Positions 1-7,159 of a DNA stretch of 64,000 nt are shown here, in pieces. A program made the translations under genes and the position numbers. The stretch is from NCBI GenBank assembly GCA_964367685.1, contig CAYIYM010000005.1, forward strand, positions 1-64,000, in the 5' to 3' direction. Source of the DNA: CAUPWF01 sp964367685 (GTDB lineage Bacteria; Bacillota; Clostridia; Lachnospirales; Lachnospiraceae). Within the stretch, counting starts at the first letter, position 1. The number at the start of each line of letters is the position of its first letter. The notes beneath the pieces are model-generated. The model saw only the letters and a list, made by a program, of their open reading frames with translations, did not search any database and was not told the DNA's origin.

Positions 1-3
1 TGT

Positions 4-30
4 AAAGAGGGAGCTAATGCTCTTTTTTTT
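4..30 (+). terminator. Intrinsic terminator of a gene left of the window
   Basis: A short GC-containing inverted repeat (GAGC around taat, then GCTC) runs straight into eight T residues. It would end a plus-strand transcript whose gene lies outside the window. Confidence 0.6.
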
Positions 31-83
31 GTCTCTAAAAATACATATTATTCTTGAAAATAAAATTTTAGGAGGAAGTGAAT

Positions 84-314
84 ATGGCAGAAGTAAAGCA
101 GATGAGTTACAACGTGGAGTTTCAAAAAGATTTCATTGAAGAAAAACTAAGAAATGCAAAATTTTCAACAATCGATCTAGAGATGTGCAATGGAGATATA
201 CTACATGTCTCACCCGTGAGCTATATAGACACTTCGTCTATAAAGGATATCGAATATCTACTGGTTCACGTTGTTCCTTTTCACCAAAGAAGAAATGTGT
301 GTTTTACATATTAA
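84..314 (+). CDS. Small hypothetical protein (76 aa), phage/plasmid-like
   Basis: I do not recognise this 76-residue protein. The ATG at 84 is chosen because AGGAGG lies 8 bases upstream; a GTG at 78 would be only 2 bases from it. The sequence is mixed charged and hydrophobic with one Cys, no signal peptide and no membrane segment. It opens a run of very small same-strand genes, each with its own strong ribosome site, a layout typical of phage or integrative-element cargo. The function is unknown; I am fairly sure it is translated. Confidence 0.55.
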   Translation: MAEVKQMSYNVEFQKDFIEEKLRNAKFSTIDLEMCNGDILHVSPVSYIDTSSIKDIEYLLVHVVPFHQRRNVCFTY

Positions 315-336
315 TAATAAAAGGACGGAATTGTTT

Positions 337-444
337 ATGACAATACATGTAACATTTAATGAATTCGATAAAATCATGGAGACATTAAAAATATAGTGTG
401 AAAAATTTAAAAAGCTTTTTAAAAGAGCATTTAGCACTTATTGA
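337..444 (+). pseudogene. Tiny ORF interrupted by TAG, possible gene remnant
   Basis: An ATG at 337 follows an AAGGACGG ribosome site but the frame meets TAG at 394-396 after 19 codons, then continues 15 more codons to a TGA at 442-444. The residues before the stop resemble the starts of small phage proteins, but I cannot name a family. It could be a real 19-residue peptide, a 35-codon gene with an amber mutation, or chance. The neighbouring gene at 462 also has an early stop, which favours decay. Confidence 0.25.
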
Positions 445-461
445 AGAGGAGGGGGCGTAAA

Positions 462-773
462 ATGAAGAAGTAAAAGAAAAAAGTATTATTAATATATGCA
501 GATACAGAGATTGAGGGTGTTTATGCTTTTCGAACAAATGATGGCAGAGTAATCCACGACGAAAAAGGCTCTAATGAGCCAATTTCGCTCACAATTAATA
601 AAGATGGGAAGTGGTATGAGTTTCGCAGCGAGCAGCATATAAAGCCTGCTGGATTTGCCGTATTGCCAATTAGCGTTAGCAAGATAGAGCGAATATCATT
701 GCACCGAAAAGTATATAACAATGTGGTAAAGGTGGAGACAAAGAATGAAACATATTATTTCAAGTTAATTTAG
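462..773 (+). pseudogene. Small hypothetical gene with a stop at codon 4
   Basis: A strong purine-rich ribosome site (GAGGAGGGGG) precedes ATG 462, but the frame reads Met-Lys-Lys-stop (TAA at 471-473). The same frame then stays open for 99 codons to TAG 771-773. The downstream reading has normal protein composition, including IYADTEIEGVYAF and a closing NETYYFKL, so the gene was functional until recently. No alternative ATG, GTG or TTG with a ribosome site rescues it. The product is unrecognised. Either the strain carries a nonsense mutation or the base is a sequencing error. Confidence 0.5.
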
Positions 774-812
774 GAAATAGGTAAAAATCAAATACGAAAG
801 GTGGTGAATCAA

Positions 813-1019
813 ATGCCAATCAAACACGAACAATATCAATGTATGCATTGCAAGACAATGTATCGAGACAATAAGAAAGCCGAGGAATGCGAGAACTTCC
901 ATGTGGGGGCAAAGAGCATTGTTTCACAAAGACATAACAACAAAAGTAGCAATAATCCATATCCAGCAGCGATTGAGGTAAAAATGGCCGACGGTGCTAC
1001 GAAAATATATAAGTGCTAG
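813..1019 (+). CDS. Small Cys-containing hypothetical protein (68 aa)
   Basis: This unrecognised 68-residue protein has a CMHC pair near residue 10, a further Cys about 16 residues later (AEECEN) and a Cys as last residue. That spacing suggests a small zinc-knuckle fold, though the fourth ligand is not obvious. ATG 813 is preferred over GTG 801 because the AAAGGTGG ribosome site sits 8 bases before it. It lies in the same run of small genes as its neighbours and looks intact. The function is unknown; nucleic-acid binding would be only a guess. Confidence 0.55.
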   Translation: MPIKHEQYQCMHCKTMYRDNKKAEECENFHVGAKSIVSQRHNNKSSNNPYPAAIEVKMADGATKIYKC

Positions 1020-1052
1020 ATTAGTGAAATAAAAAGTATAGGAGGTAATTGT

Positions 1053-1359
1053 TTGAAGGAAAAAAATAAGTCAAAAGAAAGATCGTCCCGCTATTATTGT
1101 CTCAAATGATACTGGGAATCGATATGGTTCGGTTATTAGAGTCGCTCCACTGACAACGAGGGCGAAACGTCCGCTTCCTACACATGTTATCATAGCAAGT
1201 ACGGGAAAGACTAGCTATGCGCTTTGCGAAAGCGTATTTCCAGTAAAAAAAGAAGATGTGTGCTTGTCAGAAATGGTTGCGACAGGCTTAGAATTAGAAT
1301 GCATAGATGTAGCAATTGCGGTAACATATGGATTGACGTCGCTGGGGCCAAATTATTAG
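1053..1359 (+). pseudogene. Decayed MazF/PemK-family toxin gene
   Basis: MazF/PemK toxins are sequence-specific mRNA endonucleases. The frame from about 1084 encodes a recognisable core: RPAIIVSNDTGNRYGSV, then APLT and LPTHV, then ALCESVFPV, matching the family. The ribosome site (GGAGG, 1041-1045) however points to TTG 1053, which is in another frame and stops after 18 codons. About one extra base near 1083 and the loss of roughly 18 N-terminal codons (the GDV-x-x-x-L segment) would explain this. The C-terminal part before the stop at 1357-1359 is also short. No antitoxin (MazE-like) gene is visible upstream. Confidence 0.65.
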
Positions 1360-1401
1360 ATTCACTAGAGGTATCTCAGCATGCAGCTCTGGTGAATAAA
1401 T

Positions 1402-1512
1402 ATGGTTTTATGCAAAGAAATCTTTTCAGCTTTATACCAAGAACCAAAGCAATTAGATGATATTGGGCTTGATTATGTTATTTTTTGTGCGGATGATTTG
1501 GAGATTTTGTAG
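1402..1512 (+). CDS. Possible 36-aa peptide or gene fragment
   Basis: ATG 1402 is preceded by GGTGA 8 bases upstream and opens 36 codons ending in a Leu-Asp-Asp-rich acidic tail. It overlaps another open frame (1224-1460) that contains a CSNCG pair, so the stretch may be one gene broken by a frameshift rather than a true small gene. It is not recognised. It lies between the MazF remnant and a strong terminator, inside the decayed strip. Confidence 0.25.
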   Translation: MVLCKEIFSALYQEPKQLDDIGLDYVIFCADDLEIL

Positions 1513-1564
1513 AATCGTGGGTCACTCAGTTAATTTCTTAGTACTATATGGAATAATTTAAAAG

Positions 1565-1624
1565 CGAAAGTAGTTACAAATCTACTACCTAAAAGGTGTG
1601 GGCTTGTAACTACTTGCGTTTTAT
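1565..1624. terminator. Bidirectional terminator
   Basis: AAGTAGTTACAA (1568-1579) pairs with TTGTAACTACTT (1604-1615), with further flanking pairs and T-runs in both directions. It separates the plus-strand small genes from the converging minus-strand gene that ends at 1621. Confidence 0.7.
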
Positions 1625-1851
1625 TTAGAATCGCTTTTTTTATAAGCTTCAATTCCCATTATACATAAACCAATGAGCATAGCCGTGATAGAGATTACAA
1701 AAGGAATTAACATTTTTGTTCCGTAGAATGATGCTAGAAGTCCAGTTAATCCATTGAAAACGTATGGAGTAGCGGCTACGTACGCATAAATAAGGCCACT
1801 AAACACCAATCCGCCAGTGTATAATGAAAGACCAAATATCATTTTCTTCAT
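1621..1851 (-). CDS. Small two-helix membrane protein (76 aa)
   Basis: The protein consists almost entirely of two hydrophobic helices (residues about 4-28 and 46-66) with a glycine-rich loop and a short charged tail ending in KKSDSK. The ribosome site GGAGGG lies 7 bases before ATG. It starts 19 bases after the end of the broken secreted-protein gene on the same strand, so the two form one transcript. A role as transporter part, immunity protein or membrane partner of the secreted protein is conceivable, but nothing in the sequence decides it. Confidence 0.55.
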   Translation of the reverse strand: MKKMIFGLSLYTGGLVFSGLIYAYVAATPYVFNGLTGLLASFYGTKMLIPFVISITAMLIGLCIMGIEAYKKSDSK

Positions 1852-1870
1852 ATTGCTGCCCTCCTATTAA

Positions 1871-2557
1871 TTATGATATATTTCTATATATAGAATAGCT
1901 AGCATAGCGCACTGGTTTAATCACGCTACCAGATTTTGAGCCACTAGCATAACCATCTATATAACGCGTTTGAGTATAATTATATTTCCTGACATAAAAT
2001 CTTGTTCTATATTCAATGGAATTATAACTACTACTTTGACTCGGTCCGCTATACGTTTTAGACGCTGAAATGGTAATAGTTTTCGAGTTGCTTAATTCGT
2101 CTTCTAATGTGTAATAAGCGCCTGATACTGATGCAGATATAGTCTCACTAAACTCATATCCTAGAGTTACAGTTTCTCCTCGCGCACAAGATATAATGAA
2201 GTGATCATGTCCATTATTAGTATACTCACTCCCAGATGGGGTCAAAGTCGTTACGTATCTGAGATTCCAATTTGCTCTCTGAATAATCGGTGTATCGATG
2301 TCCTCCTCAAAGGATTATACAGATTCAATGTTAATTACATCATTATTAGATAAGTTCTCTTCTAGTGCAATATCTTTAAGCTCTTGCTCTGAAAATACAT
2401 CTTTGTACTCAGGCGGGATATTGACAGTAACAGAGATGTTATCGTTAATTTTAATTTTGGATGCGGGGAGCGACTCCGCATTAACATTGATGGTGGCTAG
2501 TGAAATTAGTAACATAAAAGATAGCATGCAGCTAATCAATTTTGAAATTTTATTTAT
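1871..2557 (-). pseudogene. Secreted beta-rich protein with an internal TAA stop
   Basis: One minus-strand frame encodes a signal peptide (KISKLISCMLSF, a hydrophobic stretch, then a VNAES cleavage site) and about 225 residues in all. It is interrupted by TAA at 2317-2315 after residues NDVINIESV. The reading resumes in the same frame with SFEEDIDTPIIQRANW and continues to 1871. The C-terminal half alternates Ser/Thr with hydrophobic residues (ETISASVSGAYY, TITISASKTYSG), which looks like amphipathic beta-hairpins. The ribosome site AAGGAG is spaced 9 bases from an ATA codon (2557-2555), not ATG; TTG 2539 is an alternative. A good promoter remains upstream. The family is not recognised. Confidence 0.6.
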
Positions 2558-2601
2558 GATTGTTATCTCCTTTCTTAATTAAGTTGTTGTTCGATATATA
2601 A

Positions 2602-2630
2602 AGTATATCACTAAAACACAGAAAAATCAA
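2602..2630 (-). promoter_or_regulatory. Sigma-A-type promoter for the secreted-protein gene
   Basis: On the minus strand TTGATT (2630-2625) and TATACT (2607-2602) are separated by 17 bases, 45-55 bases ahead of the expected start codon. The promoter looks intact although the gene is broken. Confidence 0.6.
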
Positions 2631-2796
2631 TTAATGAACATGGAAAAAACTGACAATGATTACAAAAAAACAATATTGTGGAAATATTGTCGAGTCTCAC
2701 ATAAAAATTAGTTTCATCTAAAAGAAAGGGCTTAGCGGCTCTTTTTTGTGGCCAAAATGGACAAAAACTTTTTTCTGCAAAAATATGGGGTTGTTT

Positions 2797-2816
2797 AAGG
2801 CGTGATATAATGTATT
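2797..2816 (+). promoter_or_regulatory. Extended -10 promoter for the surface protein
   Basis: TGATATAAT at 2803-2811 is an extended -10 element. No convincing -35 is seen at the usual distance. The stretch 2580-2800 otherwise holds only AT-rich sequence with an ACAATATTGT palindrome followed by a second ATATTGT near 2685, which could be an operator. Confidence 0.4.
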
Positions 2817-2862
2817 AAACAGTTGAGGCAAGAATATTCGGGGTGACAACATCCTCCTAAGA

Positions 2863-3396
2863 TTGAGTCACAGAATCACTTACCTCCCTGTACATTTTTT
2901 CTTGTCATTAACGCCAGTTACAGTATTAGCTTTTGATGGCGAAATTGAAGCGGATTATAAAGGGAAGATTCGTGTAAAGGAAATTGATTCTAAGACAGAG
3001 GATATATTAGAAGGCGTAACTTTTTCTTTAGAGAAGAAGCAATCAGATGGTTCATTTGTACCATATTTACAAAATGGTATACCAGTATCGGCAAAAACAG
3101 ATGTAAATGGAGAAATAGATTCTTTTGATTACACAACTAAAATAGAAGAAATTGAAATAGATTTTGTTAAAGCAGATAGCAAGGAATACGTATTAGTGGC
3201 TACTAATGAAAAAGGAATGCCAGTAATTCCGTTGTTACCAAGCTTAGGACCTGACGAGGTACCAGAAGATGATTTTCCACTAAATAGTGGTGGAGCTTTG
3301 CAAACAGGAGATCCTACGAATATAATTGGGCTAGTAAGTTTACTTGCTATATCGATTGTGGGGTTTTTAATTATAAGAAAGAAGAATCTTCTATAA
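2863..3396 (+). CDS. Sortase-anchored SpaA-like surface protein, start uncertain
   Basis: After a hydrophobic leader ending near VTVLAF, the mature part begins with charged residues and a SpaA/prealbumin-like beta domain (GKIRVKEIDSKTEDILEGV, FSLEKK, then TDVNGEID), a fold found in pilins and adhesins. The C-terminus has the sorting signal LQTGD, a hydrophobic helix and the basic tail RKKN, so sortase would link it to the cell wall. The leader lacks an ATG. TTG 2863 has no ribosome site, while GGGGTGA points at ATC 2851 in the same frame; the frame is open back to 2827. It is followed by a strong terminator, so the gene is monocistronic. Confidence 0.6.
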   Translation: MSHRITYLPVHFFLSLTPVTVLAFDGEIEADYKGKIRVKEIDSKTEDILEGVTFSLEKKQSDGSFVPYLQNGIPVSAKTDVNGEIDSFDYTTKIEEIEIDFVKADSKEYVLVATNEKGMPVIPLLPSLGPDEVPEDDFPLNSGGALQTGDPTNIIGLVSLLAISIVGFLIIRKKNLL

Positions 3397-3426
3397 AATA
3401 AACAAAGTCATAATGACATAAAACAC

Positions 3427-3466
3427 AAAAAGTTCTAGGATGAGATTCCATCCTAGAACTTTTTAT
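3427..3466. terminator. Strong bidirectional terminator
   Basis: AAAAGTTCTAGGATG (3428-3442) pairs perfectly with CATCCTAGAACTTTT (3449-3463) around a six-base loop. It serves both the surface-protein gene and the convergent ABC-F gene. Confidence 0.85.
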
Positions 3467-3474
3467 ATAATAAA

Positions 3475-5106
3475 TTAATTGTCTTCTTCATTCATAGAGT
3501 AAACTTGTCGTTTTCTGGCCATTTCATCACTTTCAAGGTATTCATCATAAGTTGTAATTTTATCGATTAACTTACCACCTGGAACTAATTCCATAATACG
3601 ATTAGCTGTTGTTTGTACGATTTGATGGTCGCGTGAAGCAAAAATAAGTACACCAGGAAATTTAATTAACCCATTGTTTAATGCTGTAATAGACTCCATG
3701 TCTAGGTGATCAGTAGGTTCATCTAAGAGTAATACGTTCGATTGAGAAATCATCATTTTAGATAGTAGACAACGAACTTTTTCACCTCCAGATAATACTT
3801 TAACTTTTTTGACTCCATCCTCACCAGCAAATAACATTCTACCTAAGAAACCACGAACATAAGTAGCATCTTTTTCCTCAGAGTACTGTGTTAGCCAATC
3901 AACGATAGTATATTCATTGTTGAACTCTTGTGTACTGTCTTTTGGGAAATATGCTTGAGTAGTTGTAATCCCCCATTTATAGGTTCCTTCATCGGGTTCC
4001 ATTTCACCAACAAGGATTTTGAACAATACTGTCTTTGCTAATTCATTACCACCAACAAAAGCAACTTTATCACCTTTGTTAATTGTAAACTCAATATTAT
4101 CTAATATTTTTACACCGTCGATTGACTTAGAGAGACCAGTAACAGTGATTACTTCATTTCCGATTTCGCGAGCTGGTCTAAAATCGATGTATGGATACTT
4201 TCTGCTTGAAGGACGAATGTCATCAAGTTCGATTTTATCTAATGCTTTCTTACGAGAAGTAGCTTGTTTAGATTTTGAAGCATTTGCACTAAAGCGAGAA
4301 ATAAAGTCTTGAAGTTCTTTGATTTTTTCTTCTTTCTTTTTATTTGCTTCCTTCATTTGACGAACAATTAATTGACTTGATTCATACCAGAAATCATAAT
4401 TTCCAGCATATAATTGAATCTTTCCGTAGTCGATATCAGCAATTTGTGTACATACTTTATTTAAGAAATATCTATCGTGAGATACGACAATTACTGTGTT
4501 TTCAAAGTTTATTAAGAATTCCTCTAACCATGCAATGGCATCAAGGTCTAGATGGTTAGTAGGCTCATCAAGCAATAGAATATCTGGGTTACCAAATAAA
4601 GCTTGAGATAAAAGGACTTTAACTTTCTCGGCACCTGTAAGATCTTTCATATATTTATAATGAAGAGAAGTGTCTATTCCAAGGCCATTTAAAAGAGTAG
4701 CAGCATCTGACTCTGCTTCCCAACCATTCATAGTTGCAAATTCACCTTCTAATTCGCTGGCCTTCATGCCATCTTCTTCTGTAAAATCTTCCTTTGCATA
4801 AATCACTTCTTTTTCTTTCATGATTTCGAATAAACGTTTATTTCCCATAATAACAGTATCAAGAACTAAATGTTCATCATACTTAAAGTGATCTTGTTGC
4901 AAGAAAGAAAGTCTTTCTCCTGGAGTGATGATTACATCACCATTTGTTTGCTCTAATTGGCCTGAAAGAATTTTTAAGAAAGTAGATTTACCAGCTCCAT
5001 TTGCTCCGATTAATCCATAGCAGTTACCAGGAGCGAACTTAATGCTAACTTCTTCAAATAATGCTTTTTTGCCAAGTCTAAGTGTAATATTACTTGTACT
5101 TATCAT
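3475..5106 (-). CDS. ABC-F family ATPase (YkpA/YbiT-like)
   Basis: This is a 543-residue cytosolic ABC-F protein with two nucleotide-binding domains joined by a charged linker and no membrane part; such proteins act on ribosomes. Domain 1 has Walker A GANGAGKST and Walker B LLLDEPTNHLD, but its signature reads LTGAE instead of LSGGE. Domain 2 has the intact signature LSGGEK and LLLDEPTDHLD, but its Walker A reads GGNELAKT, lacking the usual GxGK arrangement. The two lesions are complementary, so one of the two composite ATP sites is probably impaired. Start ATG 5106 matches the family start MIST better than GTG 5115. The overall layout resembles YkpA/YbiT rather than antibiotic-resistance ABC-F types. 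Confidence 0.85.
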   Translation of the reverse strand: MISTSNITLRLGKKALFEEVSIKFAPGNCYGLIGANGAGKSTFLKILSGQLEQTNGDVIITPGERLSFLQQDHFKYDEHLVLDTVIMGNKRLFEIMKEKEVIYAKEDFTEEDGMKASELEGEFATMNGWEAESDAATLLNGLGIDTSLHYKYMKDLTGAEKVKVLLSQALFGNPDILLLDEPTNHLDLDAIAWLEEFLINFENTVIVVSHDRYFLNKVCTQIADIDYGKIQLYAGNYDFWYESSQLIVRQMKEANKKKEEKIKELQDFISRFSANASKSKQATSRKKALDKIELDDIRPSSRKYPYIDFRPAREIGNEVITVTGLSKSIDGVKILDNIEFTINKGDKVAFVGGNELAKTVLFKILVGEMEPDEGTYKWGITTTQAYFPKDSTQEFNNEYTIVDWLTQYSEEKDATYVRGFLGRMLFAGEDGVKKVKVLSGGEKVRCLLSKMMISQSNVLLLDEPTDHLDMESITALNNGLIKFPGVLIFASRDHQIVQTTANRIMELVPGGKLIDKITTYDEYLESDEMARKRQVYSMNEEDN

Positions 5107-5257
5107 ATTTATCACCGTTTCCTTATCAATTGAATTAAAAAATTACATACTTGCTTAATATAGCATGAGTAAAGAGAAAATGCAATACAACGACTTTAAT
5201 AACAGAAGATGATAAATAAGATTTAATAAATAAAAAAGAAAATTTTATTAGAGTTAA

Positions 5258-5286
5258 TTTACACATTTTAATTCCTGTAGTAAACT
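5258..5286 (+). promoter_or_regulatory. Candidate promoter of the patatin gene
   Basis: TTTACA (5258-5263) and TAAACT (5281-5286) are 17 bases apart, about 35 bases before the ATG. Confidence 0.45.
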
Positions 5287-5321
5287 AAAACTCAGATTTA
5301 GAAGTATATAAGGAGGTTATT

Positions 5322-6173
5322 ATGCAAGGAACGTTAATACTTGAGGGTGGTGGAATGCGTGGTGTATTTACCGCAGGAGTTTTAGATTATTTGATGGAAC
5401 AAGATGTAAGATTCAAGAATGTAATTGGAATATCAGCAGGAGCATGTAATGGAACTAGTTATGTGTCAGAACAAATCGGTCGTTCAAAGCAGTGTATGAT
5501 TAATGATGACAAGCGAACAACGGGTTTTAATATCAAACATTTTGTTAAGAGCCATAGTTTAATTGATATGGATACATATTTTGATGAATATCCAAGAGTA
5601 AAATATCCATTTGATTTCGAAACATATAAAAAATCAGAAAGCAACTGCTATATCGGTGCTACAAATTGTGTGACTGGAGAAATTGAATTTTTTGAAGAAC
5701 GGATGAATCAAGACCGACTATTAAAAGCTTGTAGAGCCTCTAGTAGTTTGCCACTAATATCACCCGTTGTAATTATAGACGACAAGCCTTTTTTAGATGG
5801 GGGTATTGCCGATTCTATTCCATTAGAAAAAGCAATAGAACTAGGTGAGAAGAAAATTGTTTTGATTTTGACAAGAAGAATGGGATATCGCAAATCGCCA
5901 ACTACACGTGGAATGAGAAAAATATTAGAAGCATCTTATAAGAAATATCCAGAATTAATAAAAGTAGCGAGAAGGCGTTTTCTAAAATATAACAAAGTAA
6001 TGGATGTTGTTGAAAGGCTAGAAGATGAAGGGAAAATATTTGTGATACGTCCAAATGTCAAAGAACCAAAGCGAATGGAAACAGAAAATGCGAATTTAGA
6101 AGTGTTTTACAATCATGGGTATCAAACAATGGAAGAGCAGTATGAAAATTTGAAAGAATATATGTTTTCTTAA
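5322..6173 (+). CDS. Patatin-like phospholipase, YjjU type
   Basis: The 283-residue protein is a cytosolic patatin-fold acyl hydrolase. It shows the oxyanion-hole glycines GGGMRG (residues 9-14), the nucleophile motif GISAG with Ser38, and the dyad Asp159 in LDGGIAD. This matches the bacterial YjjU-like group, which lacks a signal peptide and is thought to cleave membrane lipid acyl chains; the true substrate is unknown. AGGAGG lies 8 bases before ATG 5322. It is transcribed alone between its own promoter and terminator. The C-terminal 80 residues are rich in Lys and Arg, perhaps helping membrane contact. Confidence 0.85.
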   Translation: MQGTLILEGGGMRGVFTAGVLDYLMEQDVRFKNVIGISAGACNGTSYVSEQIGRSKQCMINDDKRTTGFNIKHFVKSHSLIDMDTYFDEYPRVKYPFDFETYKKSESNCYIGATNCVTGEIEFFEERMNQDRLLKACRASSSLPLISPVVIIDDKPFLDGGIADSIPLEKAIELGEKKIVLILTRRMGYRKSPTTRGMRKILEASYKKYPELIKVARRRFLKYNKVMDVVERLEDEGKIFVIRPNVKEPKRMETENANLEVFYNHGYQTMEEQYENLKEYMFS

Positions 6174-6174
6174 T

Positions 6175-6231
6175 AAAAAGACTATGAAACATAGTTGTAT
6201 GTAAAATTACAACATATTTCATAGTCTTTTA
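6175..6231. terminator. Bidirectional terminator
   Basis: AAAAGACTATGAAA (6176-6189) pairs with TTTCATAGTCTTTT (6217-6230), with an inner GTTGTA/TACAAC-like stem. It closes the patatin gene and the converging truA paralog. Confidence 0.8.
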
Positions 6232-6256
6232 AAATGATTCTTTTTAAATTATATAA

Positions 6257-6997
6257 TTAATAATTTACATCTTGTAAGAATAAGCCCTTCGGATCGCAAG
6301 GTATGATAGGGTCAAACGCAGATTTACAAGCCAAAATCTTTTCGATTTCATCGATTTTTCTATTTCCACTTCCAATTTCCATTACAAATCCAATTAACAT
6401 ACGGTTCATGTTGTGTAGGAAATCGTTTGCTTTAATTGTGAATTGAAGCTCAGAGCCATCATAGTATACATCGAATAAATGAATTGTTTTTACTGTAGAC
6501 TTTGTTCGCTTCACAGTAGAAAAATGTTTGAAATCATGCTCCCCTAAGAAGTGTTCCGTCGCTTTTTTCATTACATCGACATTTGGCTCTTTGAAAATAT
6601 GATACATATACTTTCTTTCAAATACACTAGGTGCATCTTTTACAGCTACACGGTATGAGTATGTTTTGGATTTTGCATTTAAACTTGCATGAAAACGCTC
6701 TGGCGCTTCTTCAATAGAGACAACAGCAATATCTTGAGGTAAATAGCGATTAATATAATTTTTGATTTCATATAATTGAAGTGGAGAAGTAGTCTTGAAG
6801 TTCACTACTTGTCCATATGCGTGAACGCCAACTTCTGTTCGACATCCGGAGTTGATTTCGGGAGTTTCGTTAGTCATTTTATGAATAACTTCGATTAATT
6901 TATTGGAAATAGTATTGGTTGATTCATCTTTTCCTAAACGTTGCCAGCCTTGATATCTGCTGCCATCATATTCTAGTACTAATTTTATATTTCTCAT
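6257..6997 (-). CDS. truA: TruA-family pseudouridine synthase with Asp-to-Glu change
   Basis: TruA makes pseudouridine at positions 38-40 of the tRNA anticodon arm. The 246-residue protein aligns throughout: LEYDGSRYQGWQ at the start, GVHAYGQVVNF, RYLPQDIAV, FHASLNAKSKTYSY and FLHNMNRMLIG. However, the catalytic motif, normally GRTDAGVHA, reads GCRTEVGVHA, so the invariant aspartate is Glu55 (codon GAA). Loss of that Asp abolishes activity in the studied enzymes. The gene stands alone rather than in the ribosomal-protein cluster where the housekeeping truA of Firmicutes usually lies, so it is probably a second copy that is inactive or has a changed role. Confidence 0.85.
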   Translation of the reverse strand: MRNIKLVLEYDGSRYQGWQRLGKDESTNTISNKLIEVIHKMTNETPEINSGCRTEVGVHAYGQVVNFKTTSPLQLYEIKNYINRYLPQDIAVVSIEEAPERFHASLNAKSKTYSYRVAVKDAPSVFERKYMYHIFKEPNVDVMKKATEHFLGEHDFKHFSTVKRTKSTVKTIHLFDVYYDGSELQFTIKANDFLHNMNRMLIGFVMEIGSGNRKIDEIEKILACKSAFDPIIPCDPKGLFLQDVNY

Positions 6998-7098
6998 AAA
7001 GGTCCTTTCTTTGAATACATCATGATATGGACATAGTTTATCATATTTATAAAGGGAAGTCTATCGCATCAAAAAGCATTAAATATGTAATCGCTTTC

Positions 7099-7127
7099 TT
7101 GTTCAATGAAGTGGAGTATGATATGAT
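7099..7127 (+). promoter_or_regulatory. Promoter of the thioesterase gene
   Basis: TTGTTC (7099-7104), a 17-base spacer and TATGAT (7122-7127) precede ATG 7160 by about 33 bases. Confidence 0.55.
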
Positions 7128-7159
7128 GAATAAACAAAGTACATTCGAAAGGAAAGTTA

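Noticed and set aside
1224..1460. Open frame of 78 codons with a CSNCG pair
   Set aside because: It overlaps the MazF remnant and another frame, has no ribosome site, and its composition (Arg/Lys-rich start) looks like an out-of-frame reading. Kept only as part of the possible fragment at 1402-1512.
394..2317. Stop-codon recoding (as in some gut phages) to explain the in-frame stops in the left strip
   Set aside because: The interrupting stops are of two kinds (TAG at 394, TAA at 471 and 2317) and a frameshift is also present; genes ending normally use TAA and TAG. Decay is simpler.
2298..2582. Plus-strand frame of 94 codons
   Set aside because: It is antisense to the signal-peptide protein, which has a matching ribosome site and promoter on the minus strand.
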